Of a stretch of DNA of 61,843 bases, positions 16,614 to 26,800 are shown in pieces. The stretch covers positions 1-61,843 of the forward strand of contig JAABUD010000046.1 of the NCBI GenBank assembly GCA_011389555.1. Direction: 5' to 3'. Numbering within the stretch: the stretch's first letter is position 1; each line of letters begins with the position of its first letter. The position numbers and the translations under genes were made by a program. Origin of the DNA: Desulfotignum sp. GTDB taxonomy: Bacteria; Desulfobacterota; Desulfobacteria; Desulfobacterales; Desulfobacteraceae. The notes under the pieces are model-generated. The model saw only the letters and a list, made by a program, of their open reading frames with translations. It had not been told where the DNA came from and did no database searches.

Positions 16614-17600
16614 CTAGCGGACGGTGAGCTTGCCGTTTTCGATCACCTTGTTGGCTGTATCCAGAATCTCTTCGGGGATGGTCAGTCCCAGTTTCTGTGC
16701 CACATCCAGATTGATCAGCAGATCCACGTCCCCGGGTTCGGTCATGTATACGGTAGGAATGTCCACCGGATCAGCCCCCTCCAGGATATCTGCGGCCAGC
16801 CGGCCCGTGACCCGGCCCATCTTGTAATAGTCAAATCCCCAGGCCGCCAGGACATCGTTGGTCTCGGCGGAACTGGGATCCGCGGACATGATTGGGATGT
16901 TGTGGCGCATGGCCACCTGGGTCACAGCGGACAGGGCGGAAAAAATGGTGTTGTCATTGCTCAGGTAAATGCCGTCCACCCGGGATGCAATGGTCTGAAC
17001 CGCCTGCTTGACTTCTGCGGAATTGGTTACCGTGGTTTCCACAAACTCAATGTCCAGATCTTTGCACACCTGTCTGGCAATATCGGCCAGAGCCACGGCA
17101 TTGGCCTCGCTGGAACTGTAGACATGGCCCAGTTTCTTCAACGGCTGGATCTGGTTGAGCAGCAGGATCTGTTCTTTCACCGGGGTCATGTCCGATGTAC
17201 CGGTCACCCCTTTTTCCCCTTTTTTGACCGATGCCACCAGCCCGGCCCCTTCCGGATCGGTCACGGCGCAGAACAGCACGGGCCGGTCCTTGATGGTGTT
17301 CACCAGGGCCTGGGCCGTAGGCGTGGCAATTCCCACGGCAATGTCCACGTTTTCCGCTTTGAATTTCTGGGCGATGGAAGCGGCCGTGGACATCTCGCCG
17401 TTGGCATTCTGAAGATCAAACCGGGCCCGGGGGAACCGCTCCATGACCCCGTCCTGCACCCCCTGCTCCAGGGCATCCAGGGCCGGATGGGCCACGATTT
17501 TGGAAATACCGATCAACACATCGTCTTTGGCCTGGACCTGGGAAAATCCAGCCAGCACTATTACCAGCACACCCACTGTCAGGCAGATCATTTTTTTCAT
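16614..17600 (-). CDS. ABC transporter substrate-binding protein (PF04392, TrpX-like)
   Basis: The start at 17600 gives a signal peptide (MKKMICLTVGVLVIVLAGFSQVQA) and a 328-residue protein; AAAGGA lies upstream. The body matches the COG2984 binding proteins: IGISKIVAHPALDALEQGVQDG, the mid segment PVLFCAVTDPEGAGLV, SRVDGIYLSNDNTI and the GFDYYKMGRVTGRLAADILEG helix. It is the first gene of the importer operon and determines its specificity, which cannot be read from sequence. Confidence 0.9.
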   Translation of the reverse strand: MKKMICLTVGVLVIVLAGFSQVQAKDDVLIGISKIVAHPALDALEQGVQDGVMERFPRARFDLQNANGEMSTAASIAQKFKAENVDIAVGIATPTAQALVNTIKDRPVLFCAVTDPEGAGLVASVKKGEKGVTGTSDMTPVKEQILLLNQIQPLKKLGHVYSSSEANAVALADIARQVCKDLDIEFVETTVTNSAEVKQAVQTIASRVDGIYLSNDNTIFSALSAVTQVAMRHNIPIMSADPSSAETNDVLAAWGFDYYKMGRVTGRLAADILEGADPVDIPTVYMTEPGDVDLLINLDVAQKLGLTIPEEILDTANKVIENGKLTVR

Positions 17601-17765
17601 AACAGGGTCCTTTCTTGGAAAAAATTTCACGCAGCCCGGCATTTTACCGGCCACACAGGATTGAATCTCACATGGTTCATCACAGAGACTGCGTGCCTAT
17701 TTTATACCGGCATCCGGAAAAAGCAAGGCACAAATCCGCCATCGGAATTCAATATGTCGGGCAAA

Positions 17766-18227
17766 TCATCTGAAATTCAGATAATAGCTCAAGGCGTTCG
17801 ACTCGTACCGATGTTGCCATGTATTGCCAATGACCCCGTGGCGAACCTGATAATACACGGTTTTCCGGTCCCTGGTGCCGGACCCTTCTGACAGCGAATA
17901 CACCACTTTGACCTCGACATCCTCGGAGCTGGAAAACGACAGCAGAGGCGCACTGATCTTTACGGATTCGATGACCGGTCGGGCACCGGTAACCGATTCG
18001 ACTGTCTGAGCCATCAGATCCGTATCACCGGAATCCACAGATGCTTGCAGTCTGGCCACCTCTTCAGGAAAATAGTCTGACACAATGTGGGTTTCAATGA
18101 GCTTCATCAGGTTTTTGTCATCAGTTTTGTCCTGAAAAGACAGGAACCGGAAGATGACCAGGCCGATGATTATAACCACTGCCACGGCCGCATACCAGCC
18201 TTTCAGATCAATGTTCAATTGTGCCAT
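17766..18227 (-). CDS. Small membrane-anchored protein of unknown function
   Basis: The 153-residue protein has one membrane span near the N-terminus (AAVAVVIIIGLVIFRFLSF) followed by a roughly 115-residue domain likely exposed in the periplasm. The ATG at 18227 overlaps the patatin gene by 20 bp, so it is translated in the same operon. No family recognised. The C-terminal half has alternating polar and apolar strands (ESVKISAPLLSFSSSEDVEVKVVYS), suggesting a beta-rich fold. Confidence 0.55.
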   Translation of the reverse strand: MAQLNIDLKGWYAAVAVVIIIGLVIFRFLSFQDKTDDKNLMKLIETHIVSDYFPEEVARLQASVDSGDTDLMAQTVESVTGARPVIESVKISAPLLSFSSSEDVEVKVVYSLSEGSGTRDRKTVYYQVRHGVIGNTWQHRYESNALSYYLNFR

Positions 18228-19242
18228 TTCTGTTTCCCTTGTTGTCAGTCTGAAAATCAGACCCAGGTTTCCATTTTTCAATGACCTTCGGCAACTGCTG
18301 CATCAACTGCTCCCTGGCCGGCATGGACTGTTCAAACACTTCCTGTGCCCGGTAAAATTCCAGTGCACGGATATCGACAACCGGGACCGATATATACATG
18401 TCGGGTTCCCGGTGCCGGCGTTTTTCGTTCATTATCGATGCCTGCATGACCTTGACTGAATTGAACACCGTTTCAAAGTAACCGGGCAATCCGGATGAGG
18501 GTTGTGTCCGCTCACCAACGACATCCACGGCAATGACAATATCACAGTGATCCGTCAAAAGGTCATAGGGAACCGGATTGCACGTACCTCCGTCGATCAG
18601 GACACGGCCGTCCCGCCGCACCGGTTCGAACACCCCCGGGATCGCCATACTGGCATTGATGGCGGATATCAGATCCCCGGATGTCAGCACCACCTGCTCT
18701 TTGGCCCAGAGATCCGCCGCCGTGATATGAATGGGAATATCCAGTTCTTCAAAGGTTTTTTTCTTCAATGCCTCGGACATGAACGCCAGAAACCCGTCCG
18801 CACTGACCAGTCCCCCGTTCCCCAGCTCGATCTCCACAAAATCGATCCATTCAAACGCGCCGCTCTCCATGAATTGGCTCAAAGGTTTTTCCCGGTCTGA
18901 CAGCAGGAACTGCTCCACAATCCCCCGGATCTGCTTTCCGGTCTTGCCGGCCGCATAAAGAGAACCAATAACAGCGCCGATACTGCTTCCGGCAATACGC
19001 GCCACCCGGATTCCCATGTCATCCAGCGCCTCGAGCATGAGTATGTGTGCCAGTCCATTGGCCCCTCCGGCCCCCAATGCAATACCAATGGACGGCTGCC
19101 TGCCTTTCAAACGGGCGGTGCCGTCCGGTTGCGTGTTTTCCCCGGCCATGGCCATCCCGCCCCCCCGGAACAGGGACGCCCCCGGCAGGGCAGCGGCCAT
19201 CAGGCCCAGAAACCGGCGCCTGGAACAGACATTTTCAAACAT
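18208..19242 (-). CDS. Tat-exported patatin-like phospholipase
   Basis: The 344-residue protein has a twin-arginine signal (SRRRFLGLMAA, residues 7-17) and then the patatin core: the oxyanion-hole region GAGGANGLAHI, nucleophile elbow GSSIG (Ser in GSSIGAVIGSLYAAG) and the catalytic Asp in DGGTCNPVP. It should hydrolyse acyl ester bonds of phospholipids in the periplasm after folding in the cytoplasm. GAGGAAG precedes the ATG. Followed in the same operon by a small membrane protein. Confidence 0.88.
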   Translation of the reverse strand: MFENVCSRRRFLGLMAAALPGASLFRGGGMAMAGENTQPDGTARLKGRQPSIGIALGAGGANGLAHILMLEALDDMGIRVARIAGSSIGAVIGSLYAAGKTGKQIRGIVEQFLLSDREKPLSQFMESGAFEWIDFVEIELGNGGLVSADGFLAFMSEALKKKTFEELDIPIHITAADLWAKEQVVLTSGDLISAINASMAIPGVFEPVRRDGRVLIDGGTCNPVPYDLLTDHCDIVIAVDVVGERTQPSSGLPGYFETVFNSVKVMQASIMNEKRRHREPDMYISVPVVDIRALEFYRAQEVFEQSMPAREQLMQQLPKVIEKWKPGSDFQTDNKGNRNGTIEH

Positions 19243-19672
19243 GTGACACTTCCTCTTTCATTGCGCAGCTGTGGAAAATTCCTATCCAACCCGTCAAAAA
19301 CCGAAAATACATGTTTCGTATCAATATTTCAAATATCTGTAAAGCCATTCTATAAATACGTGTTATTTTCAGCTTCCGCCATGATACTTGTATTATCCCG
19401 TGCGTGAACCCATAATCGTGCTGGACCATGATTTACGGGTGGCGGGGTAGACAGCCATATCGATACTCGCTGTCTGGAGTATTCGCACAGGGGCCGCAAG
19501 TCTGTTGTCAACCAGATCGATTTTGATGCATAAATTTATCATGTCAGCATCATGAAATTGTGATAATATGCAGATCCGTGCTGTCAGGAAAAAACGGCAG
19601 CCGGGCGGCTGGTCATCAAGTCCAGGGAATTGTGACAACAGTCACGTCATGTATTGGTAAGGACAGGAGTGT
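19243..19672. other. 430-bp intergenic region between patatin and histidine kinase
   Basis: The divergent promoters of the patatin operon (minus) and histidine kinase (plus) must lie here. A minus-strand frame ending at 19393 contains a protein-like stretch (SIDMAVYPATRKSWSSTIMG) that may be a gene remnant, but it has no convincing start and no family was recognised. No tRNA or strong hairpin was seen. Confidence 0.35.
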
Positions 19673-21691
19673 ATGGCAGAAAAACCCTCATATGAAGCGC
19701 TTGAAAAACGGGTGGCTTCGCTGGAGACGATCGCACGGCAGTTTGATCGGATGCAGGACGAGCACAGGCAAACGTTGAACCTGCTGGAATCACTTCTGGC
19801 ATCCATCCCAACCCCCGTCTTTTACAAAGATACCCGGGGCAGGTATATGGGCTGCAATCCGGCTTTCACAGAAATCATGGGAGTCACAGCCGAACAGATT
19901 CGCGGAAAGACGGTCCAGGAACTGTGGCCCGGCGACCAGGCCGGCTTCTATCATCAAAAAGACCTCGAACTCATGGAAAAAGCCTCCCGCCAGGTGTATG
20001 AATTCGAAGTGACAGACAAGGATGGCAACACCCGACCCGTTATGTACTACAAAAATGTTTTCCGTGATGAAACCGGGAACGTTGCCGGCCTGGTGGGTGG
20101 ATTTACCGATATCAGTGACCTCCGTCATGCGCATGAGGAACTCCTCCAGCGCCAGCAGTTCCTTGAAGCAGTGCTGTTCCATGCGCCCGACGCCATTGTC
20201 ACGCTTGACGTTCACCATCGGGTCACCGGATGGAACCCGGGTGCGGTCAAAATTTTTGGATATACTTCCGAGGAAGCGGTCGGGGCTCAGCTCGACGACC
20301 TGGTGGCCAGAGGGAAACATCAGTCCGAAGCCGGTACCAAGACCCAACGGGTTCTGTCCGGCAAACGGGTCGATGCTTTCACCACCGTCCGGTACCGAAA
20401 GGACGGGACCCCTGTTCATGTCATTGCGGCCGGCTCACCCATCCTGATCGAGGGTGTGCTGAAGGGTGTCGTGGCGGTCTATTCCGATATCAGCGACCGA
20501 GTGAAGATGGAAAAGGCCCTTTGGGAAGCCCAGAAAATGGAGGCCATCGGGACGCTGGCCAGCGGCATCGCCCATGATTTCAACAACCTGTTGATGGGTA
20601 TTCTGGGGCGGGTTTCCCTGATAGAGATGGGCCAGAACCCCGGCCCCCCAAATTCTGAACACATCGCTGCCATCGAGGAATACGTCAAAAGTGCCGTGAA
20701 TCTGACAAAGCAGCTCCTCGGGTTCGCCCAGGGGGGCAGGTATGAAGTGACACCAATCGATATCAACGAATTGATCGAACACAGTACGACCATGTTCGGC
20801 CGCACCAGCAAGGGGATCCGCATTTTGACAACCATATGGCCCAAACCATTGGTGATCGAGGCGGACAGAAGTCAGATCGAACAGGTGCTGCTCAACATCT
20901 ATGTCAATGCATTGCATGCCATGCCCCGTGGGGGTGAACTCCGTTGTGAAACACGTCCCATGGCACTCGATCCGGAAACCGACCCTTCCTGCCCGGTACC
21001 CCCGGGACACTATGTAATGATTTCCATATCAGATACAGGCACGGGCATGACAGAAGAGGTTCTGCAAAAGGTGTTCGACCCTTTTTTCACAACCAGGGAC
21101 AGGGGGCGGGGAACCGGCCTGGGACTGGCGTCTGCCTATGGGATCGTAACCAATCACGGCGGAATGATCACGGCAGACAGCCGGGTGGGTCATGGGAGCA
21201 CCTTTACCATTTACTTGCCGGCGAGCCGGAAGGATGTCGAGCCGGAGAAGCCCGTGGAAAAACCGCTGGTGAAAGGCACAGAAACCATTCTCCTGGTGGA
21301 TGATGAAGCGATGATTCTTGATGTGGGCAAGGATATGCTGGAGAGAACAGGATATCGGGTTGTCACGGCCGATAGTGGTGAATCTGCTTTATCGCAGCTG
21401 TCAAAACTGCGTGGAGAAGTGGATTTGGTCATTCTGGATCTCATCATGCCGGGAATGAACGGCGCAAAAACCTTTCACAAGATCCGGGAATATGACCCGA
21501 CCATACCGGTGATATTGTCCAGCGGCTACTCCATCGATGGTCAGGCCACGGAACTCCTGGAACAAGGGTGCAATGGGTTTATCCAGAAACCCTACAGCAT
21601 CGGGGAGCTGGGTGAAAAAATCAGGCGTGTGCTGGATGAAACCAAGCAGCCGCCGTATCCGCCGCCCACCAGATCCAGTCCAATGAAGTGA
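19673..21691 (+). CDS. Cytosolic hybrid histidine kinase (PAS-PAS-HisKA-HATPase-REC)
   Basis: The 672-residue protein has a short coiled coil (1-38), two PAS domains (about 40-150 and 160-280), HisKA with the phospho-His H301 in SGIAHDFNNLL, a HATPase domain (about 395-515; N box NIYVNALHAM, G1 SDTGTGM, G2 GRGTGLGLA) and a C-terminal receiver (about 537-655; D542/D543, phospho-acceptor D589, late Lys in IQKPY). There is no membrane segment, so it senses a cytoplasmic signal. AGGAGTGT precedes the ATG. No partner regulator is adjacent. Confidence 0.93.
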   Translation: MAEKPSYEALEKRVASLETIARQFDRMQDEHRQTLNLLESLLASIPTPVFYKDTRGRYMGCNPAFTEIMGVTAEQIRGKTVQELWPGDQAGFYHQKDLELMEKASRQVYEFEVTDKDGNTRPVMYYKNVFRDETGNVAGLVGGFTDISDLRHAHEELLQRQQFLEAVLFHAPDAIVTLDVHHRVTGWNPGAVKIFGYTSEEAVGAQLDDLVARGKHQSEAGTKTQRVLSGKRVDAFTTVRYRKDGTPVHVIAAGSPILIEGVLKGVVAVYSDISDRVKMEKALWEAQKMEAIGTLASGIAHDFNNLLMGILGRVSLIEMGQNPGPPNSEHIAAIEEYVKSAVNLTKQLLGFAQGGRYEVTPIDINELIEHSTTMFGRTSKGIRILTTIWPKPLVIEADRSQIEQVLLNIYVNALHAMPRGGELRCETRPMALDPETDPSCPVPPGHYVMISISDTGTGMTEEVLQKVFDPFFTTRDRGRGTGLGLASAYGIVTNHGGMITADSRVGHGSTFTIYLPASRKDVEPEKPVEKPLVKGTETILLVDDEAMILDVGKDMLERTGYRVVTADSGESALSQLSKLRGEVDLVILDLIMPGMNGAKTFHKIREYDPTIPVILSSGYSIDGQATELLEQGCNGFIQKPYSIGELGEKIRRVLDETKQPPYPPPTRSSPMK

Positions 21692-21742
21692 AATTCAACA
21701 CACTGAAATACTGCCCGACATTTGTTAAAAACGAATTGGCTG

Positions 21743-23800
21743 TTAATTAGAATTGCGTTGGATTGTTTTGGAACTGACAGGCGATTTTATTCCTGCCGAG
21801 ACAAGTGCCTCGGCGCGGAACAGCAGATCTCCAAGGCCGGAAGCCCTGTGGGTCCGCTGTTTGACTGATTCCGCCAGAAGGTCGGTTGAGGTGCCGGCCA
21901 GGGTGAAAAAGGTCCGGGCCCGGGTGATACCGGTGTAGACCAGTTCCCGGGTCAGCACCGGGCTCATGGTGTCGGGCATGACCAGGGCCGTATGGTCGAA
22001 CTCCGATCCCTGGGATTTGTGAACGGTCATGGCATACACGGTTTCCACGGCCCCGAGCCGGGAAGGGAGCACCTGTTTCAAGGCGCCGTCGGCCATGGGG
22101 AAAACCACCCGCAGTGCCTTTTCCGGCAGCGTTTCTTTGTCACTGCCCACTTCCAGGACAATGCCGATGTCCCCGTTCATGAGCCCCAGGCGGTAGTCGT
22201 TCCGGGTGACCATCACGGGCCGGCCCGGATACCATCCCCGGGTGGCCCGAATCAGCCCGGCATTGCAGAGAATCCGGGCAGTGATCCGGTTCAGCCCCTC
22301 CACACCCCAATCTCCTTTGCGAACGGGGCTCAGCAGCTGAAACCGGTTGAAACGCTCCAGCACGGCCCGGAACCAGTGGTCCTCCGACGGCCAGGCCCTG
22401 GATCCTTTGGCCATGATCTCAAGATACGCCCGGTACCCGGCCGGATGATCCGCAGCATGGGGAAAGGCTTCCGGGTTTCCGTCCAGAACCAGGCTGCGGA
22501 ATCGGGCCTCTTCACAGGATTGGATCACGAGACGCGAGATATCGGCATACCCGTTTTCCCATATCCGGGAAACCTGTTTGTCATCGCCCTGGTTCACTGC
22601 CCGGGCCAGATCCCCGATGCCGCTGTTTTCATGGAACCGGTGGCTTTTCCGCAGCACCACGATCCGCTGGTCCAGGCCGGTTCCAGAACCTGAGAATGGG
22701 GACAGATCGTATCCTGTGGCCTTTTTGATGAAATCCAGGGTTTCCGGTTGATAGCGTGGCGTGGCTGCATGGGCGCAGATATCCCCGAGTACGGACCCGG
22801 CTTCCACAGAAGCCAGCTGATCCTTGTCACCCAGAAGGATCAGCCGGGCATGGGACGGCAGTGCCCCCAGCAGGGCATCCATCATTTCAAGGTCGATCAT
22901 GGATGCCTCGTCCACCACCAAAAGATCCACATGAAGCCGGTTGTTCCGGTTGTGGACAAACTGCCGGGAATCATGACGGGTGCCCAACAGCCGGTGAAGG
23001 GTGGTGACGTCACAGGGCATATGGGTCTGGCGGTCTCCCGGTACGAGGCCCATGGCCCTGGACAGGGATTCTGTGAGACGGGCCGCAGCCTTTCCCGTGG
23101 GGGCGGCCAGGCGGATCCGCAGCATCTTTCCCCGGGCCATGGCGATTCCCTGGAGCAGGCCCAGTACCTGGACCACGGTGGTGGTCTTGCCGGTCCCGGG
23201 TCCTCCGGAGATCACGCTGAACCGGGAACCGGCCGCGACCGCCGCTGCCACGCTCTGCCAGTGGATGGTGTGTTTGTTCTTTTCTTCCGGGCTTCTCAAA
23301 TCTGCAAACAGCGCATCCAGGCGATTTTCCAGATCTTCGGGCACCGGCAGTGTCTGTTGAGACCGGTCCAGGATTTCCCGGGCCACCTGCCGGGTATACT
23401 GCCAGTACCGCCGCAGATAGAGACGTCTTCTTTGCAGCACCAGTGGGGTGGCTTCCGTGTCCCTGCCCACCAGGGCTGATCCGGCCAAATGATCCGTCCA
23501 GAGCGCCGTTGTCAGGTCACAGAGAATCCGGGAGGGTCTGGCAGGCATGTCCTCGCCTCTCTCTCCTTCCGGGGGAAGGGAAAGGGTGCCGTCGGGATCG
23601 GCCAGGGCTTTGCCGATATCCAGGCAGATATGACCCCGCCCCAGCTGGTGGCTGGCCAGGACCGCCCCGAGAAGCACCAGGGAAGAGGCCGACGGCTCCT
23701 GGCGGTGCAGAAACATCACAAATGCCCGGTCAATGGGCCGGAGCCACCCCCGGGCCGTCCAGGTATGAATCAGGTCCAGCACATCAGCCAGGGGCATCAT
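21743..23800 (-). CDS. recD: RecBCD enzyme subunit RecD
   Basis: The 5'-3' helicase subunit of exonuclease V, about 685 residues from the ATG at 23800. Walker A GGPGTGKTTTV (about 200), Walker B DLLVVDEASMID, and the C-terminal helicase motif YAMTVHKSQGSEFDHTALV with VYTGITRAR are intact. The N-terminal region (about 1-120) is the RecB-contacting domain. The gene overlaps the end of recB, the standard order recC-recB-recD in one operon. An upstream ATG at 23836 is possible but lacks the AAGGA seen before 23800. Confidence 0.92.
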   Translation of the reverse strand: MMPLADVLDLIHTWTARGWLRPIDRAFVMFLHRQEPSASSLVLLGAVLASHQLGRGHICLDIGKALADPDGTLSLPPEGERGEDMPARPSRILCDLTTALWTDHLAGSALVGRDTEATPLVLQRRRLYLRRYWQYTRQVAREILDRSQQTLPVPEDLENRLDALFADLRSPEEKNKHTIHWQSVAAAVAAGSRFSVISGGPGTGKTTTVVQVLGLLQGIAMARGKMLRIRLAAPTGKAAARLTESLSRAMGLVPGDRQTHMPCDVTTLHRLLGTRHDSRQFVHNRNNRLHVDLLVVDEASMIDLEMMDALLGALPSHARLILLGDKDQLASVEAGSVLGDICAHAATPRYQPETLDFIKKATGYDLSPFSGSGTGLDQRIVVLRKSHRFHENSGIGDLARAVNQGDDKQVSRIWENGYADISRLVIQSCEEARFRSLVLDGNPEAFPHAADHPAGYRAYLEIMAKGSRAWPSEDHWFRAVLERFNRFQLLSPVRKGDWGVEGLNRITARILCNAGLIRATRGWYPGRPVMVTRNDYRLGLMNGDIGIVLEVGSDKETLPEKALRVVFPMADGALKQVLPSRLGAVETVYAMTVHKSQGSEFDHTALVMPDTMSPVLTRELVYTGITRARTFFTLAGTSTDLLAESVKQRTHRASGLGDLLFRAEALVSAGIKSPVSSKTIQRNSN

Positions 23801-26800
23801 GGGCGTGTCTTTCCTTGAATAATCGATCCAAATCATGGATCAGGGTTCCAGGGGGTTTGTCCGCATACACGCCTGTACCGGATGCATCCACCCCCCTTAC
23901 AAACAGATACACGGCACCGCCCACATCCCGGTCGTAGTCATAATTTCGGACACGGGCCTTGAGCAGCCGGTGAAGGGCCAGGGTATACAGCACGGATTGA
24001 AGATCATACCGGTGTCCTGCCATGGCATGGGCCATGGCATCCGGGTCGTAGGCGGCGGCATCGTCTCCCAGGTAATTGGACTTGTAGTCCAGGACAAAAT
24101 ACCGGCCCCCATGGCAGAACACCAGATCGATGAATCCTTTGAGCATACCGTTCACCCGGTCCTGCCGCAGCACCGGCCGGACAATGCCGGGCAGCACGGC
24201 ATTCGTCACCCGCCGGTCCAGATCCTGGATGTCCACCTGGTGGGCCGCAAAGAGAAATTCCATTTCGGCCCGGCATCGATCCGCGCCCAGACCGGACAGG
24301 GTAAGGGTGGTTTCCGGCAGGTGCAGCCGGGTCTGCAGCAGTGTGAAAAGCCAGTCGGAAAGAACACCGGACCAGGCATCCCACCCCCTTCGGCTGCAAA
24401 GGGATTCAATTTTGTCCCGGGTGGGGGCGGGGTCCCGGACGACCCGGTCAAACCCCGTGTGCGCGGCCCACTCCAGGATATCGTGGAGAAAGGTTCCCGG
24501 CTCAGGCCCCCGGGCAAACGTGTGGATGGACCGGGCCTTGAAAAAGACTGGCCGGGACAGACGTTCCTCTCCTGCGGATTCCTGGAGCTGGTCCTGTGCC
24601 GGAGAATCCGGAGAATCTCCGGCCGTGCCATCCAGCAAAACACCGGTGCCCGCCCCGGCCTCTGTCCCGGCATCTGCCCCGGCCCCGGGCATGGCCGCAC
24701 CGGTGAGTATCCCGGAATAACTGGTGATCCGCCAGTTTTTCGGAATGGTCCCCAAAAAAGTTCTGGCAGGCAGAAGCACCTGATTGTCCGGCTCCGGCAC
24801 TGCAATCTCCAAAGACAGTTCCGGCAACGGGGTCACACAGACCGCATCACAATCCCCTTTGACCTCTGCAAGAAGGGACGGCAGCTCGGCTGCGGGAATC
24901 ATCTCCCCTCCCTTGAGCAGATAGCCGATGCCGGACTGGTGCAGGTCCGAGATTTCACCGGATGCTTTGGTGACCCTGCCCATGACCCCCATGCCCAGCC
25001 AGCAGGCATGGCAGGCCCGGGTCAGGGCCACATAAAGGATCCGCAGGTCCTCGGCCAGCCGTTCCTGATCTGCGGTATCAAGGTCTTCGGCTCCCGGGTT
25101 CACCACCATCCGGACCGTCCCGTCCGGGTCATGGACCTTTACCATGGGAGAACCGGCTGCCGTCACCTTTCTGAAACTGCAGACAAACGGAAGGAACACC
25201 AGGGGATATTCCAGGCCCTTGGCTTTGTGGATGGTCACCACCCGGACCAGGGCCTGGTCGCTTTCCAGGCGGAGGATCTGATCATCCCCCCCTCGCTGTG
25301 GATTGTCAATCTGTGCCGCCAGCCACCGGATCACGCCCTGTTCCCCGTCCAGGTCTGCTTCGGCCGCCTGGAGCAGCTCCGCCAGATGAAGCACATTGGT
25401 GAGCCGCCGTTCCCCGAACGGGCCGGCCAGCATCCGGGCTGCCACGTTGAATGCCAAAAGCAGGGCCCGGACCATGGGCAGCACGCCCCGATGCTGCCAG
25501 ATGTGCTGAAACTGCCTGAACCGCTCCAGCTCCGCCTCCCGGGCCAGTTCATCCTGGTTGAGCCGGTCCAGGGCGCCATAGGAGAGATCCAGCACCTGTG
25601 TGGCCAGGGCCGTCCGGATCCGGGCATCATTTGACGGATCGGCACAGGCCTGGAGAATATACAGCAGGGACAGGGCTTCCGGGGTTTCGAACACCGATTC
25701 CCGGTCCGACAGATACACAGATTTGACCCCGCACGCGGCAAGGGCCGACCGAATGGCCGCCGCTTCCCTGCCGTCCCGGACCAGCACGGCCATGTCCGAG
25801 GGCCTCAGCGGGGTGATCTCCTTTTCCGGTTCAACGAATCCGGTCCGGCAGGGGGTCTGGCGCCCCAGGGTGATCAGCTGTGTGATTTCATGGGCACAGG
25901 CGTTGGCCATCCGGGCAATGTAGCCTTCCGGCCCGGTCTTTGTCACGGGGCCGTCCTGGGCCATCTGCCACAGGGTCATGGCCGGGACAGGCCGGTCCTC
26001 CTTCAGAAACGTTTCCTGCCGGCCCCGGGCCGCTACGGGCTCGAATGGGATCTGATCCTTGAACAAAAACGCCCCTTGGGCAAGATGGGATGCCCGGCCG
26101 AACACCTGGTTGACCGCCGCCACCATGGGCCGGGTGGACCGGTAATTTGTCTCCAGGGTATAGTGCCGTCCCCGGGTGTCCTGCCGCGCCCTGAGATAGG
26201 TATGGATATCGGCGCCCCGGAAGGCATAGATGGCCTGTTTGGGATCACCGATCATGAAGAGTCCCGTGTTTGCAGCATTCAGATAAATGACGACAAAGGA
26301 TCGGTACTGGATCGGGTCCGTGTCCTGGAACTCGTCGATCATGGCCACGGGAAACTGGTCCCGGATCACTTTGGCCAGGCGGTTTTTGCCGGATCCGGGC
26401 CGGGTCAGGGCCTGGTCCAGCCGGGTCAGCAGATCATTGAACCCCATCCGGGACAACCGGTCCTTGGCCGCCGCGACCCGTTTGTGGATTTCGGCGGCGG
26501 CGTGGTACATCAGGGCCTGTTTGATATCCATGGATGCCAGGGCCTCATTGAGCCGGTCCAGCGCATCATAGGCCGGATGGGCCGGGGGGACATTGTTTCT
26601 GGATGTCCCGTCCGCCAGCCCTTTGGATGACAATTTTTCCAGGACCTGTTCATCGGGCAAAGGACCGCCATGGTTCACCCATTGATCCAGTTGCGCCATC
26701 CACCTATCAAGGGAGGGTTTTCGGTACTTGTTGTTGTTCAGGGTCTTGTCGGCCCGGGCCTTTGTTACCTGCTCCACGGCCCCGTCAAAATCCGATGCCC

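Noticed and set aside
16353-17891. 512-residue open frame antisense to the ABC permease and binding protein
   Set aside because: It spans two convincing minus-strand genes and has a shadow-like composition.
23835-25634. 599-residue open frame antisense to recB
   Set aside because: It exists because of the high GC third positions of recB; composition is Gly/Pro/His-rich with no family motif, no Shine-Dalgarno sequence, and recB is intact on the other strand.
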